This document shows, in pieces, positions 24,907 through 33,374 of a stretch of 38,947 nt of DNA. The position numbers and the translations under genes are program-made. This DNA comes from an uncultured Lachnospiraceae bacterium. Its GTDB lineage: Bacteria > Bacillota > Clostridia > Lachnospirales > Lachnospiraceae. The notes under the pieces were generated by a model that did not search any database, had not been told where the DNA came from, and saw only the letters and a program-made list of their open reading frames with translations. Within the stretch, counting starts at the first letter, position 1. Each line of letters begins with the position of its first letter. The DNA is taken from assembly GCA_902778245.1 (NCBI GenBank), contig CACYXH010000036.1:1-38947 (forward strand). Direction: 5' to 3'.

Positions 24907-26775
24907 TTAATCGGCCAGCTGCGCCCACTGATCATAGAGCTGATCCAACTGCTGCGTTATCTGAGCTTTTTCTGTGGTCAGTGCGGTGCATTTTACCAGA
25001 TCTGTTAATATCTGAATCTCATCCTCTGTTTTTTTCAGGTCATTCTGACGCTTTCGCTGCCTGGCCTGTTCTTCTTTCATGCGCTCCCAGTCTTCTCTGG
25101 AGGAAGCAGGGGCGGAACCGGAAACAGATTCTGCAAAGGTGTTCTTCTGTGTCGGAGCATAAATTTTAGTCAATTCTTCATTTTTTTCCAGATAATAATC
25201 ATAATTCCCGATGTAGTTCACCAACGTCTGATTCTTCAGATCCAGGATCCGGGTTGCGGTCTGGTTAATAAAGTAACGATCGTGGGATACATACATGACG
25301 GTGCCGGTATAGCGGCAAAGGGCGCTCTCCAATATCTCTTTCGAGATAATATCCAGATGGTTTGTCGGCTCATCCAGGATCAGAAAGTTTGCCTTGGAAA
25401 GCATCAGTTTTGCCAGGGATACGCGTCCGCGTTCTCCGCCGCTCAGGTCTTTAATGCGCTTAAAAACGTCATCACCGGTAAACAGAAATGCGGCCAGTAT
25501 GTTGCGGATCTCCGTGTTGGTCAGATTCGGATAGGCATCGGATAATTCCTCGAACAATGTTTTTTCCGGGTGCAGGACCTGATGTTCCTGATCATAGTAA
25601 CCGATATGTACTTTTGAACCCAACGTGATCTTACCTGTATCCGCGTCTGTCAGTGCGTTAATGATTTTCAGAAGCGTAGTCTTTCCTGTCCCGTTGTCCC
25701 CGATGATGGCCACTCGTTCCCCGCGGTAAATCTGGAAGTTCAGATCTTGAAAAAGGACTTGATTATAGGATTTAGACAAATGTTCAACGGTAAGGACGTC
25801 ATTGCCGCTGGTGATCCTGGGTTCCAATGTGAGTCTGATTTCGCTATCCTGATCCATCGGCTTTTCCAGTAGAACCATCTTATCCAGCATCTTTTCACGG
25901 CTCTCCGCCCGGCGAATGGATTTTTCCCGGTTAAAAGAGCGCAGTTTTGCAATGACCTCCTGATGATGTTTGATTTCCGCCTGCTGATTCAGATATGCTT
26001 TTAACTGAGTCTCTCTGAGTTGCTTTTTCTTCTCTGCGTAGGCGGAGTAATTCCCCAGAAAAGTCATCACATGTCCCTGGTCGATCTCGATCACTTTTGT
26101 GACTACTTTGTTCAAAAAGTAGCGGTCATGGGCCACAATGATGACGGTTCCCCGGTAGTTGAGCAGATATGTCTCCAGCCAGGCAATAGAATTTAAATCC
26201 AAATGATTTGTGGGTTCATCCAGCAGGATGATATCGGGAGAAGAGAGCAGAAGCTTGCCCAGAGCTACCCTGGTTTTCTGACCGCCGGAAAGGGTATCCA
26301 CTTGCTTCTCAAAGTCATCTTCTGAAAATCCTAAGCCTTTTAATACTCCTGTGAGCTCACTGCGCCAGGAATAGCCGTCTTTCTGTTCGAACATGGTAAA
26401 GATACGGTGATACTGCTCCATGAGTGCGTCAAGCTGCGCTCCGGAGAGATGTTTCATCTTCTGTTCCAGGAAGCGAAGTCTTTCTTCCATCTCAATGACA
26501 TCTTTTTTCGCGTCCTTGAGTTCCTCGTAGATCGTGGCATGACCGGACAGCATTTTCTGCTGAGCCAGGTATCCCAGGGTTTTTCCCTTTGCTATGATCA
26601 CTTCTCCTCCATCAGCGGGGAGCTCCCCCATGATGATTTTCAGAAGCGTGGATTTTCCAGCGCCGTTAATTCCCACGATGGCAGCCTTTTCGTGTTCTTC
26701 TACATGAAAAGAAGCATGATTTATAATTTCATTAATACCAAATGTTTTGCTGACATTCTGACATGACAGTATCAT
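24907..26775 (-). CDS. ABC-F family ATPase (YdiF-like)
   Basis: A soluble ABC-F protein of 622 residues with two nucleotide-binding domains and no membrane part. It has Walker A GINGAGKST and GDNGTGKTT, signatures LSGGQKTRV and LSGGERGRV, Walker B ILLDEPTNHLD and LILDEPTNHLD, a linker between the domains, and a charged C-terminal coiled coil. Members act on the ribosome's E site. The long C-terminal coil and the position beside rex recall B. subtilis ydiF, a translation-type rather than clearly antibiotic-resistance member. The ATG at 26775 is the first in frame, a TTG three codons earlier is possible, and neither has a clear ribosome site. Confidence 0.88.
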   Translation of the reverse strand: MILSCQNVSKTFGINEIINHASFHVEEHEKAAIVGINGAGKSTLLKIIMGELPADGGEVIIAKGKTLGYLAQQKMLSGHATIYEELKDAKKDVIEMEERLRFLEQKMKHLSGAQLDALMEQYHRIFTMFEQKDGYSWRSELTGVLKGLGFSEDDFEKQVDTLSGGQKTRVALGKLLLSSPDIILLDEPTNHLDLNSIAWLETYLLNYRGTVIIVAHDRYFLNKVVTKVIEIDQGHVMTFLGNYSAYAEKKKQLRETQLKAYLNQQAEIKHHQEVIAKLRSFNREKSIRRAESREKMLDKMVLLEKPMDQDSEIRLTLEPRITSGNDVLTVEHLSKSYNQVLFQDLNFQIYRGERVAIIGDNGTGKTTLLKIINALTDADTGKITLGSKVHIGYYDQEHQVLHPEKTLFEELSDAYPNLTNTEIRNILAAFLFTGDDVFKRIKDLSGGERGRVSLAKLMLSKANFLILDEPTNHLDIISKEILESALCRYTGTVMYVSHDRYFINQTATRILDLKNQTLVNYIGNYDYYLEKNEELTKIYAPTQKNTFAESVSGSAPASSREDWERMKEEQARQRKRQNDLKKTEDEIQILTDLVKCTALTTEKAQITQQLDQLYDQWAQLAD

Positions 26776-26825
26776 AGTAAACAAATCTGCGTAAAAAACA
26801 ACAGAATTTTAATTTTGTCATTCTA

Positions 26826-26854
26826 TTGCTTTTTTTCATAGAGTCGAGTAAACT
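26826..26854 (+). promoter_or_regulatory. Probable sigma-A promoter of rex
   Basis: TTGCTT (26826-26831), a 17-base spacer and TAAACT (26849-26854) lie about 50 bases before the rex ATG. No clear Rex-box palindrome was seen next to it. Confidence 0.45.
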
Positions 26855-26904
26855 ATTAATGGTCATATTATGGCTGTCATGACAAGGTAACGGGGGAAGA
26901 AAAA

Positions 26905-27534
26905 ATGGAAGAGCGGGAAATTTCAAAGGCAGTGGTGAAGCGTCTTCCGCGCTATTATAGATATCTTGGCAACCTTTTGGAAGAAAAAGTAGAAAGAATC
27001 TCTTCCAGTGAGCTGAGCAGACTGATGAATGTTACAGCATCGCAGATACGCCAGGATCTGAACAATTTTGGTGGGTTTGGTCAGCAGGGGTATGGATATA
27101 ATGTAAAGCATCTTTATAAGGAGATTGGAAAGATCCTGGGTCTGGATAAAACATATAGCATGGTCATTATAGGTGCCGGTAATCTGGGACAAGCCCTGGC
27201 TAACTATGTCCGGTTCGAGAAGAGAGGTTTTCGTATCATAGGAATCTTTGACGTGAATCCAAGACTTTCCGGCGTATCTGTGAGAAGGATCCCCATCATG
27301 ATGATTGACGAACTGGGAGAATTTCTGGGTAATAATAAGATTGATATAGCTGCGCTGACATTGCCTGCCAGCGGGGCGGAGGAGGTAGCGCCGATTTTGA
27401 CAGATCACGGAATCAAAGCAATCTGGAATTTTGCTCACACTGATCTGCATCTTCCGGAAGATATTGTGGTGGAAAATGTACATCTGTCCGAAAGCCTGAT
27501 GCAGCTTTCCTACAAATTAAATCATATGATATGA
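26905..27534 (+). CDS. rex: Redox-sensing transcriptional repressor Rex
   Basis: A 209-residue homodimeric repressor that senses the NADH/NAD+ ratio and controls fermentation genes in Firmicutes. The N-terminal winged helix has RYYRYLGNL, the ISSSELSRLMNVTASQIRQD recognition region and NNFGGFGQQGYGYNV. The Rossmann domain has VIIGAGNLGQALANY. GGGGGAAG precedes the ATG. It is divergent from the ABC-F gene and 15 bases ahead of nnr. Likely targets include redox genes such as nfnAB, but no operator was proved here. Confidence 0.96.
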   Translation: MEEREISKAVVKRLPRYYRYLGNLLEEKVERISSSELSRLMNVTASQIRQDLNNFGGFGQQGYGYNVKHLYKEIGKILGLDKTYSMVIIGAGNLGQALANYVRFEKRGFRIIGIFDVNPRLSGVSVRRIPIMMIDELGEFLGNNKIDIAALTLPASGAEEVAPILTDHGIKAIWNFAHTDLHLPEDIVVENVHLSESLMQLSYKLNHMI

Positions 27535-27549
27535 TGCGAGGTGTTTTGA

Positions 27550-29055
27550 GTGAAGTATGTTTTAACAGGAAAAGAAATGAAAGATTGCGATACTTTTACA
27601 ATAGAGGAAATGCAGCTTCCCTCCGTGGTTCTGATGGAGCGTGCCGCTCTTGCGGCAAAGCAGGAGATAGAGGCTGCCTATGGGCCGGAGAGCAGGGTGC
27701 TGGTATTATGCGGATCCGGAAACAATGGAGGGGATGGATTTGCTGTTGCGAGACTGCTGCTTCTGGATGGGATAGCAGCAGATATTTATTTTGCGGGAAA
27801 AGAAACCTCTCTGACCCCGGAGACGGCACTGCAAAAAAAAATATTTGAAAATTATGGCGGAAAATATTGCAGGAAATCGGATTTCTCTGAATATACTGTA
27901 TTGGTGGATGCTTTATTTGGCATTGGTCTGTCCAGGCCTATCACGGGGGCATATGCAAAGCTGATCCATCGGATCAATGTCTCCGGCCAGCCGGTCGTGG
28001 CATTGGATATGCCATCCGGCATAAGTGCGGATACCGGCGAAGTGCTGGGATGCGGTGTGAAAGCGCAGCAGACCATTACATTTGCATTCATGAAACGGGG
28101 GCAGATCCTTTATCCAGGAACAGAATACTGCGGGAAACTGGTGGTAAAAGATATTGGAATCACAGAGCATAGTCTTGCAAATCTGCAGGAACCGGCTTTC
28201 ACTTATGAAAAAGAGGATCTAAAACTCCTTCCCCAAAGAATACCCCGATCAAACAAGGGAACCTATGGATCGGTCCTGCTGATCGCAGGAGGAGAAAATA
28301 TGGCAGGCGCTGCCGTTCTGTCCGGAAAGTCTGCTTACCGGACAGGCTGCGGACTGGTTCACATACTGGCAGAAGAAATGAACCGTACCATTTTACAGTC
28401 AAATCTTCCGGAAGCGGTGTTTTCCTCCTGGCAGCAGAGAAACGGATTAGAAGTTGCATTATCCCGTGTCCGCGTTGTTGGTGTCGGGCCCGGGCTTGGT
28501 ACCGGAGAGAAGGCACATAGATTAGTAAAAGAGGTGCTGGAAAGTTGGAACGGACCACTGGTGATGGATGCAGATGCATTGAATATCCTGGCATCGCATC
28601 CGGAATATCTTCAGAATTCTTCCGCACAGGTAATCATTACCCCACATCCCGGAGAAATGGCCCGCCTCACAGGATACCGTATTCCAGAGATCCTGGAGAA
28701 TATAACAGAGGTATGCCGGGAATACGCTGCAAAACACCAGATTATCTGTGTTCTGAAAGATGCCAGAACAATTGTGTCTGACGGAGAGAAATTGTATATC
28801 AATACTTCCGGGAATGATGGTATGGCAGTGGGCGGCTCCGGGGATGTACTCACCGGCATCATCTGCAGTCTGCTTGCTCAGGGGATGGAGCCATTTAAAG
28901 CTGCCTGCGAAGGCGTCTATCTTCATGGGATGGCGGGAGATGCTGCAGCCGGGAAGCTGGGATGCAGGAGTATGATGTCGTGCGACATTACAGAGTATAT
29001 TCCGAAAATATTGAACTTTAAAAACTGGGATATTTCCGAAAATATTGAACTTTAA
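27550..29055 (+). CDS. nnr: Bifunctional NAD(P)H-hydrate epimerase / ADP-dependent dehydratase, C-terminus altered
   Basis: Repairs hydrated NADH and NADPH. The N-terminal YjeF epimerase domain (about 1-210) has CGSGNNGGDGFAVARLLL and VVALDMPSGI. The C-terminal ribokinase-like dehydratase domain has NKGTYGSVLLIAGG, VITPHPGEMARL and AVGGSGDVLTGI. The 501-residue protein starts at GTG 27550, six bases after GAGGTG. A 34-bp tandem duplication at 29000-29067 shifts the frame, giving the tail DISENIEL. Without it the gene would end WDMQEETV with a TGA overlapping the alr ATG. The catalytic core is intact, so function is probably kept. Confidence 0.93.
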   Translation: MKYVLTGKEMKDCDTFTIEEMQLPSVVLMERAALAAKQEIEAAYGPESRVLVLCGSGNNGGDGFAVARLLLLDGIAADIYFAGKETSLTPETALQKKIFENYGGKYCRKSDFSEYTVLVDALFGIGLSRPITGAYAKLIHRINVSGQPVVALDMPSGISADTGEVLGCGVKAQQTITFAFMKRGQILYPGTEYCGKLVVKDIGITEHSLANLQEPAFTYEKEDLKLLPQRIPRSNKGTYGSVLLIAGGENMAGAAVLSGKSAYRTGCGLVHILAEEMNRTILQSNLPEAVFSSWQQRNGLEVALSRVRVVGVGPGLGTGEKAHRLVKEVLESWNGPLVMDADALNILASHPEYLQNSSAQVIITPHPGEMARLTGYRIPEILENITEVCREYAAKHQIICVLKDARTIVSDGEKLYINTSGNDGMAVGGSGDVLTGIICSLLAQGMEPFKAACEGVYLHGMAGDAAAGKLGCRSMMSCDITEYIPKILNFKNWDISENIEL

Positions 29056-29067
29056 AAACTGGGATAT
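29000..29067. repeat. Exact 34-bp tandem duplication at the nnr 3' end
   Basis: Two identical 34-base copies lie head to tail at 29000-29033 and 29034-29067, each starting TTCCGAAAATATTGAAC and ending GGGATAT. The first copy is inside the nnr reading frame and the second brings the new stop at 29053-29055. Because 34 is not a multiple of three, the duplication changed the C-terminus. Confidence 0.95.
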
Positions 29068-29082
29068 GCAGGAGGAAACAGT

Positions 29083-30234
29083 ATGAAAAAACACAGCAGA
29101 GTGTATGCTCAAATTAATCTGGATGCGGTGGAGGAAAACTTTCGGCGTATGAAGGAGAATGTCCGGGAAGGGACGGAGATAATAGCAGTAGTCAAAACAG
29201 ACGCTTACGGTCATGGAGCGGTTCCTATTGCCAGATTAGTGGAGCATTATGATTATATTTGGGGATTTGCGGTGGCTACCGTGGAGGAAGCTGTAGAATT
29301 GCGGACCAACGGCATACATAAACCAATCCTGATCTTGGGCTTTACCTTTCCGGAAGATTACGAGACTGTGGCAATGCAGGAACTTCGACCGGCCGTATTT
29401 AAATTATCCATGGCAAAGAAATTATCCCAGGCCGCTCTTCGATGCAAAAAAACGATACGTATCCATCTGGCCCTTGACACTGGTATGAGCCGTATCGGAT
29501 TCGCGGATACGCCAGATTCTGTTCCGTATATCAGGGAAATTGCCGGGCTGCCCGGACTGGAGGTTGAGGGAATGTTTACCCACTTTGCCAGGGCGGATGA
29601 AGCAGACAAATCAAACGCCCGGGAACAATTGAACCGGTATCTGGATTTCACGTCAATGCTGCAGCGAGCCGGAATATCGATTCCGATGAAACATTGTTCC
29701 AACAGCGCCGGTATTTTGGAACTTCCTGAAGCAAATCTGGATGCAGTAAGGGCAGGTATTACGATTTATGGGATTTACCCATCGGATGAGATGGATCGGG
29801 TTAATGTAAAACTGCAGCCGGTGATGGAATTAAAAAGCCATATTGCATATATTAAAACAGTGAAAGCAGGGGTTGCTGTAAGCTATGGCGGTACCTTTGT
29901 CACAAAACGTCAAACGAGGATTGCCACGATTCCGGTGGGCTATGGGGATGGCTATCCCAGAAGTTTGAGCAACCGGGGATATATCCTGATCCATGGAAGA
30001 AAGGCCAGGATCCTGGGCAGGGTATGCATGGATCAGTTTATGGTGGACATTACGGATATATCGGCAAAGGAACTGGATGAGGTAACACTACTTGGGAAAG
30101 ATGAGGGAGCAGAGTTATCAGTGGATTCCCTTGGAACATTATCAGGGCGGTTCCCTTATGAGTTTGTATGTGATATCGGGAAACGGGTGCCCAGAGTCTT
30201 TGTAAAGGGTGGCAGAAACATAAATTCTCTGTGA
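29083..30234 (+). CDS. alr: Alanine racemase
   Basis: PLP enzyme making D-alanine for peptidoglycan. The 383 residues show the PLP lysine in AVVKTDAYGHG (K38), an alpha/beta barrel with LALDTGMSRIGF and GMFTHFARADE, the catalytic Tyr in AVSYGGTF, and a C-terminal beta domain (GRVCMDQFMVDITD). GGAGGA precedes the ATG. It lies between nnr and mazF, matching the alr-ndoA neighbourhood of Bacilli. A soluble single-domain enzyme, without the membrane part of VanT-type racemases. Confidence 0.96.
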   Translation: MKKHSRVYAQINLDAVEENFRRMKENVREGTEIIAVVKTDAYGHGAVPIARLVEHYDYIWGFAVATVEEAVELRTNGIHKPILILGFTFPEDYETVAMQELRPAVFKLSMAKKLSQAALRCKKTIRIHLALDTGMSRIGFADTPDSVPYIREIAGLPGLEVEGMFTHFARADEADKSNAREQLNRYLDFTSMLQRAGISIPMKHCSNSAGILELPEANLDAVRAGITIYGIYPSDEMDRVNVKLQPVMELKSHIAYIKTVKAGVAVSYGGTFVTKRQTRIATIPVGYGDGYPRSLSNRGYILIHGRKARILGRVCMDQFMVDITDISAKELDEVTLLGKDEGAELSVDSLGTLSGRFPYEFVCDIGKRVPRVFVKGGRNINSL

Positions 30235-30320
30235 AACAGCCCCCTAGTGAATATACATGAAGAACATGGAAATACTAAAGGTGACAGTCAATAGAACCTT
30301 TGTATTGGAGTGTGAATTGT

Positions 30321-30665
30321 GTGAATATTCGACGTGGAGATATCTATTACGCAGATCTTCGACCGGTGGTGGGATCCGAACAGGGCGGCATCCGTCCTGT
30401 ACTGATCATACAGAATGATGTGGGAAACCGGCACAGTCCCACAGTGATCTGCGCGGCCATTACATCAAAGATGAAAGCAAAGCTTCCTACTCACGTAGAG
30501 ATTGAAGCGGGGCGTTATGAGATTGTTAGAGATTCCGTTATCTTACTGGAGCAGCTCAGAACCATCGACAAACGCAGACTGAAGGACAGAGTTTGCCATC
30601 TGGATGAGGAAGCCTTAAAACAGGTAAATCGTGCGCTGCAAATCAGTTTGGAATTGCTTACATAG
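30321..30665 (+). CDS. mazF: MazF/NdoA-family mRNA interferase without adjacent antitoxin
   Basis: A 114-residue toxin of the PemK/MazF family (EndoA), a sequence-specific mRNA endonuclease. The start is GTG 30321 ([12 protein letters not shown]) with GGAG ten bases upstream. [36 protein letters not shown], and [17 protein letters not shown] match the family including the conserved Arg and Thr/Ser active-site area. In B. subtilis a ribbon-helix-helix antitoxin sits between alr and ndoA; here only 86 bases separate them, too few for one. Confidence 0.93.
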   Translation: MNIRRGDIYYADLRPVVGSEQGGIRPVLIIQNDVGNRHSPTVICAAITSKMKAKLPTHVEIEAGRYEIVRDSVILLEQLRTIDKRRLKDRVCHLDEEALKQVNRALQISLELLT

Positions 30666-30675
30666 CGCCGCACTC

Positions 30676-30704
30676 TTGACGAATGAACGAGAAAATGCTA
30701 TATT
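30676..30704 (+). promoter_or_regulatory. Sigma-A-type promoter of yebC
   Basis: TTGACG (30676-30681), a 17-base spacer and TATATT (30699-30704) lie 36 bases before the ATG of yebC and just after the mazF stop. Confidence 0.75.
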
Positions 30705-30740
30705 TGGTAAAGTTTAAACACATAAGAAAGAGGAGAACGT

Positions 30741-31469
30741 ATGTCAGGACATTCAAAATTTGCAAATATTAAGCATAAAAAGGAAAAAAATGACGCCGCG
30801 AAGGGTAAAATTTTTACTATTATCGGACGTGAAATTGCCATCGCCGTGAAGGAAGGCGGGCCGGATCCGGCCAATAATAGTAAATTGCGGGATGTGATCG
30901 CGAAAGCGAAATCTAACAATATGCCCAATGATACTATTGACCGCGGTATTAAAAAAGCAGCCGGTGACGTAAACTCGGTAAATTACGAACACGTTACATA
31001 TGAGGGATATGGCCCCGGCGGAATTGCTATTATCGTAGAGGCGCTTACTGATAACAAAAATCGTACTGCAGCTAATGTAAGAAGCGCATTTACCAAAGGA
31101 AGCGGCAGCATCGGAACGCAGGGGTGCGTATCTTACAGCTTTGATCAGAAAGGGCAGATTATCATCGATAAGGAAGAATGTGATCTGGATGCCGATGATC
31201 TGATGATGATAGCGTTGGATGCGGGAGCGGAGGATTTCTCAGAAGAGGAAGACAGCTACGAGATCATCACAGATCCTGATGAATTCAGTACCGTTCGACA
31301 GGCATTGGAAGAGCAGGGGATTGCTATGGCTTCTGCGGACATTACGATGATTCCTCAGAATTATGTGGAGCTTACAGATGAGAACGCATTGAAACAGCTG
31401 AACAGAACGCTGGATCTTTTGGATGAAGATGACGATGTACAGGCGGTATACACAAACCTGGATGAATAA
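30741..31469 (+). CDS. yebC: YebC/PmpR family protein
   Basis: A 242-residue member of a very widespread family, first described as transcription regulators and more recently tied to translation of proline-rich stretches. MSGHSKFANIKHKKEKNDAAKGK is the family start; GPGGIAIIVEALTDNKNRTAANVR and an acidic C-terminal domain follow. GAGGAG precedes the ATG. It has its own promoter and terminator, so it is a single-gene unit. Which of the two roles applies here cannot be told from sequence. Confidence 0.95.
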   Translation: MSGHSKFANIKHKKEKNDAAKGKIFTIIGREIAIAVKEGGPDPANNSKLRDVIAKAKSNNMPNDTIDRGIKKAAGDVNSVNYEHVTYEGYGPGGIAIIVEALTDNKNRTAANVRSAFTKGSGSIGTQGCVSYSFDQKGQIIIDKEECDLDADDLMMIALDAGAEDFSEEEDSYEIITDPDEFSTVRQALEEQGIAMASADITMIPQNYVELTDENALKQLNRTLDLLDEDDDVQAVYTNLDE

Positions 31470-31507
31470 AACTATGAATGCTTAGCTTGCTATGTATAAT
31501 GCATGGT

Positions 31508-31546
31508 ATCCCGGAGAAACTAAGATAGAATTGGTTTCTTCGGGAT
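31508..31546 (+). terminator. Intrinsic terminator of yebC
   Basis: ATCCCGGAGAAAC (31508-31520) pairs with GTTTCTTCGGGAT (31534-31546) with one G-U pair, followed by TTTG. It lies 39 bases after the yebC stop. A TATAAT at 31495-31500 just before it lacks a partner -35. Confidence 0.7.
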
Positions 31547-31592
31547 TTTGTGTTACATCCGAAAAACAGAAAATGAAAGGCTGGTATAAAAT

Positions 31593-32264
31593 ATGGAGGC
31601 AAGCAAAGCACAGGAAAACGAAACGAAAGAAAATACAAGAGAAAATATACTGGAATTTGGTCAGTCTGATATGGGAAACAGCATTCATCTCCTGAGTGTG
31701 ATCGGGGAAATAGAAGGACATGAGTCTCTGCCCAGCAATTCTAAAACCACCAAGTATGAGCATGTACTCCCTCAGCTGGCTTCCATAGAAGAGAACAAAT
31801 CCATCCGGGGATTGCTTATTTTACTGAATACGGTGGGAGGCGATGTGGAGGCCGGACTGGCCATTGCGGAAATGATCGCCAGCATCAGCAAACCCACAGT
31901 ATCCCTGGTACTTGGAGGCAGTCATTCCATCGGTGTTCCCATCGCTGTGTCTGCTGATTATTCTTTTATCGTCAAAACAGGCACTATGGTCATCCACCCT
32001 GTGCGAATGAGCGGAACCGTCATAGGTGCACCCCAGACCTATGACTATTTCCAGCAGATGCAGAATCGTATCATAAGCTTTATTACAGAACACAGCAGTG
32101 CGCCGCAAAAGAGACTGGAAGAACTGATGCTGAATACCGGGATGCTCACAAAAGATCTGGGCACTATTCTGGTGGGCCAGGAAGCCGTCGATGAGGGGCT
32201 GATCAATGAAGTGGGCGGTATCAGCCAGGCCATAGCAAAATTGCATAGGCTGTGCGGTGAATGA
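31593..32264 (+). CDS. tepA: ClpP-family serine protease TepA-like
   Basis: ClpP-fold protease of 223 residues related to B. subtilis TepA (translocation-enhancing protein). It closely follows TepA in GEIEGHESLP, TTKYEHVLPQL, LLILLNTVGGDVEAGLAIAEM, the catalytic Ser block GGSHSIGVPIAVS and the His in MVIHPVRMSG. The first 25 residues are polar and variable. The ribosome site is weak (AAAGG about 12 bases away). Acts in the cytoplasm; peptide clearance or sporulation roles are possible, none proved by sequence. A palindromic element follows two bases past the stop. Confidence 0.92.
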   Translation: MEASKAQENETKENTRENILEFGQSDMGNSIHLLSVIGEIEGHESLPSNSKTTKYEHVLPQLASIEENKSIRGLLILLNTVGGDVEAGLAIAEMIASISKPTVSLVLGGSHSIGVPIAVSADYSFIVKTGTMVIHPVRMSGTVIGAPQTYDYFQQMQNRIISFITEHSSAPQKRLEELMLNTGMLTKDLGTILVGQEAVDEGLINEVGGISQAIAKLHRLCGE

Positions 32265-32265
32265 A

Positions 32266-32334
32266 GTGGGGCTGTTGTACTAAATGCATGCTTTGCATAA
32301 TTATGCAATAACACGCTTAGTGCAACAGCCTCAC
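32266..32334. terminator. Palindromic terminator-like element E3
   Basis: GTGGGGCTGTTGTACTAA (32266-32283) pairs with TTAGTGCAACAGCCTCAC (32317-32334), nearly perfect with two wobble or mismatch positions. It encloses the 14-bp palindrome TGCATAATTATGCA (32294-32307). It lies directly behind tepA. Outer ends and inner palindrome match the pattern of E1 and E2. Confidence 0.7.
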
Positions 32335-32356
32335 TTATGCCCTGAAAAATTTTTAG

Positions 32357-32384
32357 TGTACAGAATAAAATATTGTGTTATACT
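32357..32384 (+). promoter_or_regulatory. Possible sigma-A promoter of uppP
   Basis: TGTACA (32357-32362), a 16-base spacer and TATACT (32379-32384) precede uppP by about 75 bases. The -10 is strong, the -35 modest. Confidence 0.5.
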
Positions 32385-32459
32385 GTTACAGGTAATATTT
32401 TGTTTCCATAAAAAGTATAGTAGAAATACAGAGGACATTATCTTGTCGAGGAGGAGTTT

Positions 32460-33335
32460 ATGAGTGTATTGCAATCCATATTCCTTGGGATCGTCCAGGG
32501 ATTAACCGAGTTTCTTCCGGTGAGCAGTTCCGGACATCTGGCCATTCTCCAGAATATTTTTCATATTGATACGGGGGATAGTATCCTGTTCGATGTTCTG
32601 TTACATATCGGTACACTTCTGGTAGTCTTTGTGGTATACTGGAAAGATATCTGGAAACTGATTTTGGAAGCAATTTATATGTTAGGTGACATTTTTTCCA
32701 ACCTTGGTATTTTTCTTAAAAATCAGAAAACTACAATCGCAGCGCCGTACAAACGTGTGGTACGTACCAATTACCGGAAATTTGTGGTTCTTCTGATCGT
32801 CTCCACTATACCTACCGGCATCATAGGATATCTTGGGGAGAAATTGATAAAAAATGCCAGTGCAACTCTTTTGATTCCCGGCATTTGTCTTTTGATCACC
32901 GGTGTATTGCTCCTTATTTCAGATCGTGCGGAAAACTGTTATAAGATTCCGAAAGATATCACCTACCGTGAGGGCGCAATTGTGGGTGTAGCGCAGGGAT
33001 TTGCCACACTTCCTGGCCTGTCGCGCTCCGGAACCACGATTACTGCATGCCTTCTTTGCGGTTTTGACCGGAAATTTGCGGTGAAGTATTCCTTCATCCT
33101 TTCCATACCTGCAATTTTGGGCGCCGCGGTACTGGAAATTTCTGAAATCGGTCAGGAAACTATCACCGGAGGTGTTATTGGAACTTACATAGCCGGTATG
33201 ATAGCAGCGGCCCTGGTGGGATATGTCTGCATTAAAACAATGCTGATCGTAGTGAAGAATAAGAAATTCAAGTACTTTGCCTATTATTGTTTTACGGTGG
33301 GAGTGATTTCCGTCATCGGACATTTCGTTCTGTAA
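32460..33335 (+). CDS. uppP: Undecaprenyl-diphosphatase (BacA type)
   Basis: Membrane phosphatase recycling the C55 lipid carrier of cell-wall synthesis; overexpression of the family gives bacitracin tolerance. The 291 residues form several hydrophobic helices. The first catalytic region is GIVQGLTEFLPVSSSGHL (about 9-27) and the second is EGAIVGVAQGFATLPGLSRSGTT with the active Arg. GGAGGAG precedes the ATG. About 39 bases separate it from ftsK, so they may be cotranscribed. Confidence 0.95.
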   Translation: MSVLQSIFLGIVQGLTEFLPVSSSGHLAILQNIFHIDTGDSILFDVLLHIGTLLVVFVVYWKDIWKLILEAIYMLGDIFSNLGIFLKNQKTTIAAPYKRVVRTNYRKFVVLLIVSTIPTGIIGYLGEKLIKNASATLLIPGICLLITGVLLLISDRAENCYKIPKDITYREGAIVGVAQGFATLPGLSRSGTTITACLLCGFDRKFAVKYSFILSIPAILGAAVLEISEIGQETITGGVIGTYIAGMIAAALVGYVCIKTMLIVVKNKKFKYFAYYCFTVGVISVIGHFVL

Positions 33336-33374
33336 GAGCAATATACTAAGTACAAATAGAGAGTGAGAGAACGA

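Noticed and set aside
24907-26775. ABC-F gene as an antibiotic-resistance determinant
   Set aside because: Context beside rex and the long C-terminal coil match housekeeping YdiF-type members; nothing specific to resistance ABC-F proteins was seen.
31495-31500. TATAAT as a tepA promoter
   Set aside because: No -35 at a workable distance, and it is followed at once by the yebC terminator.
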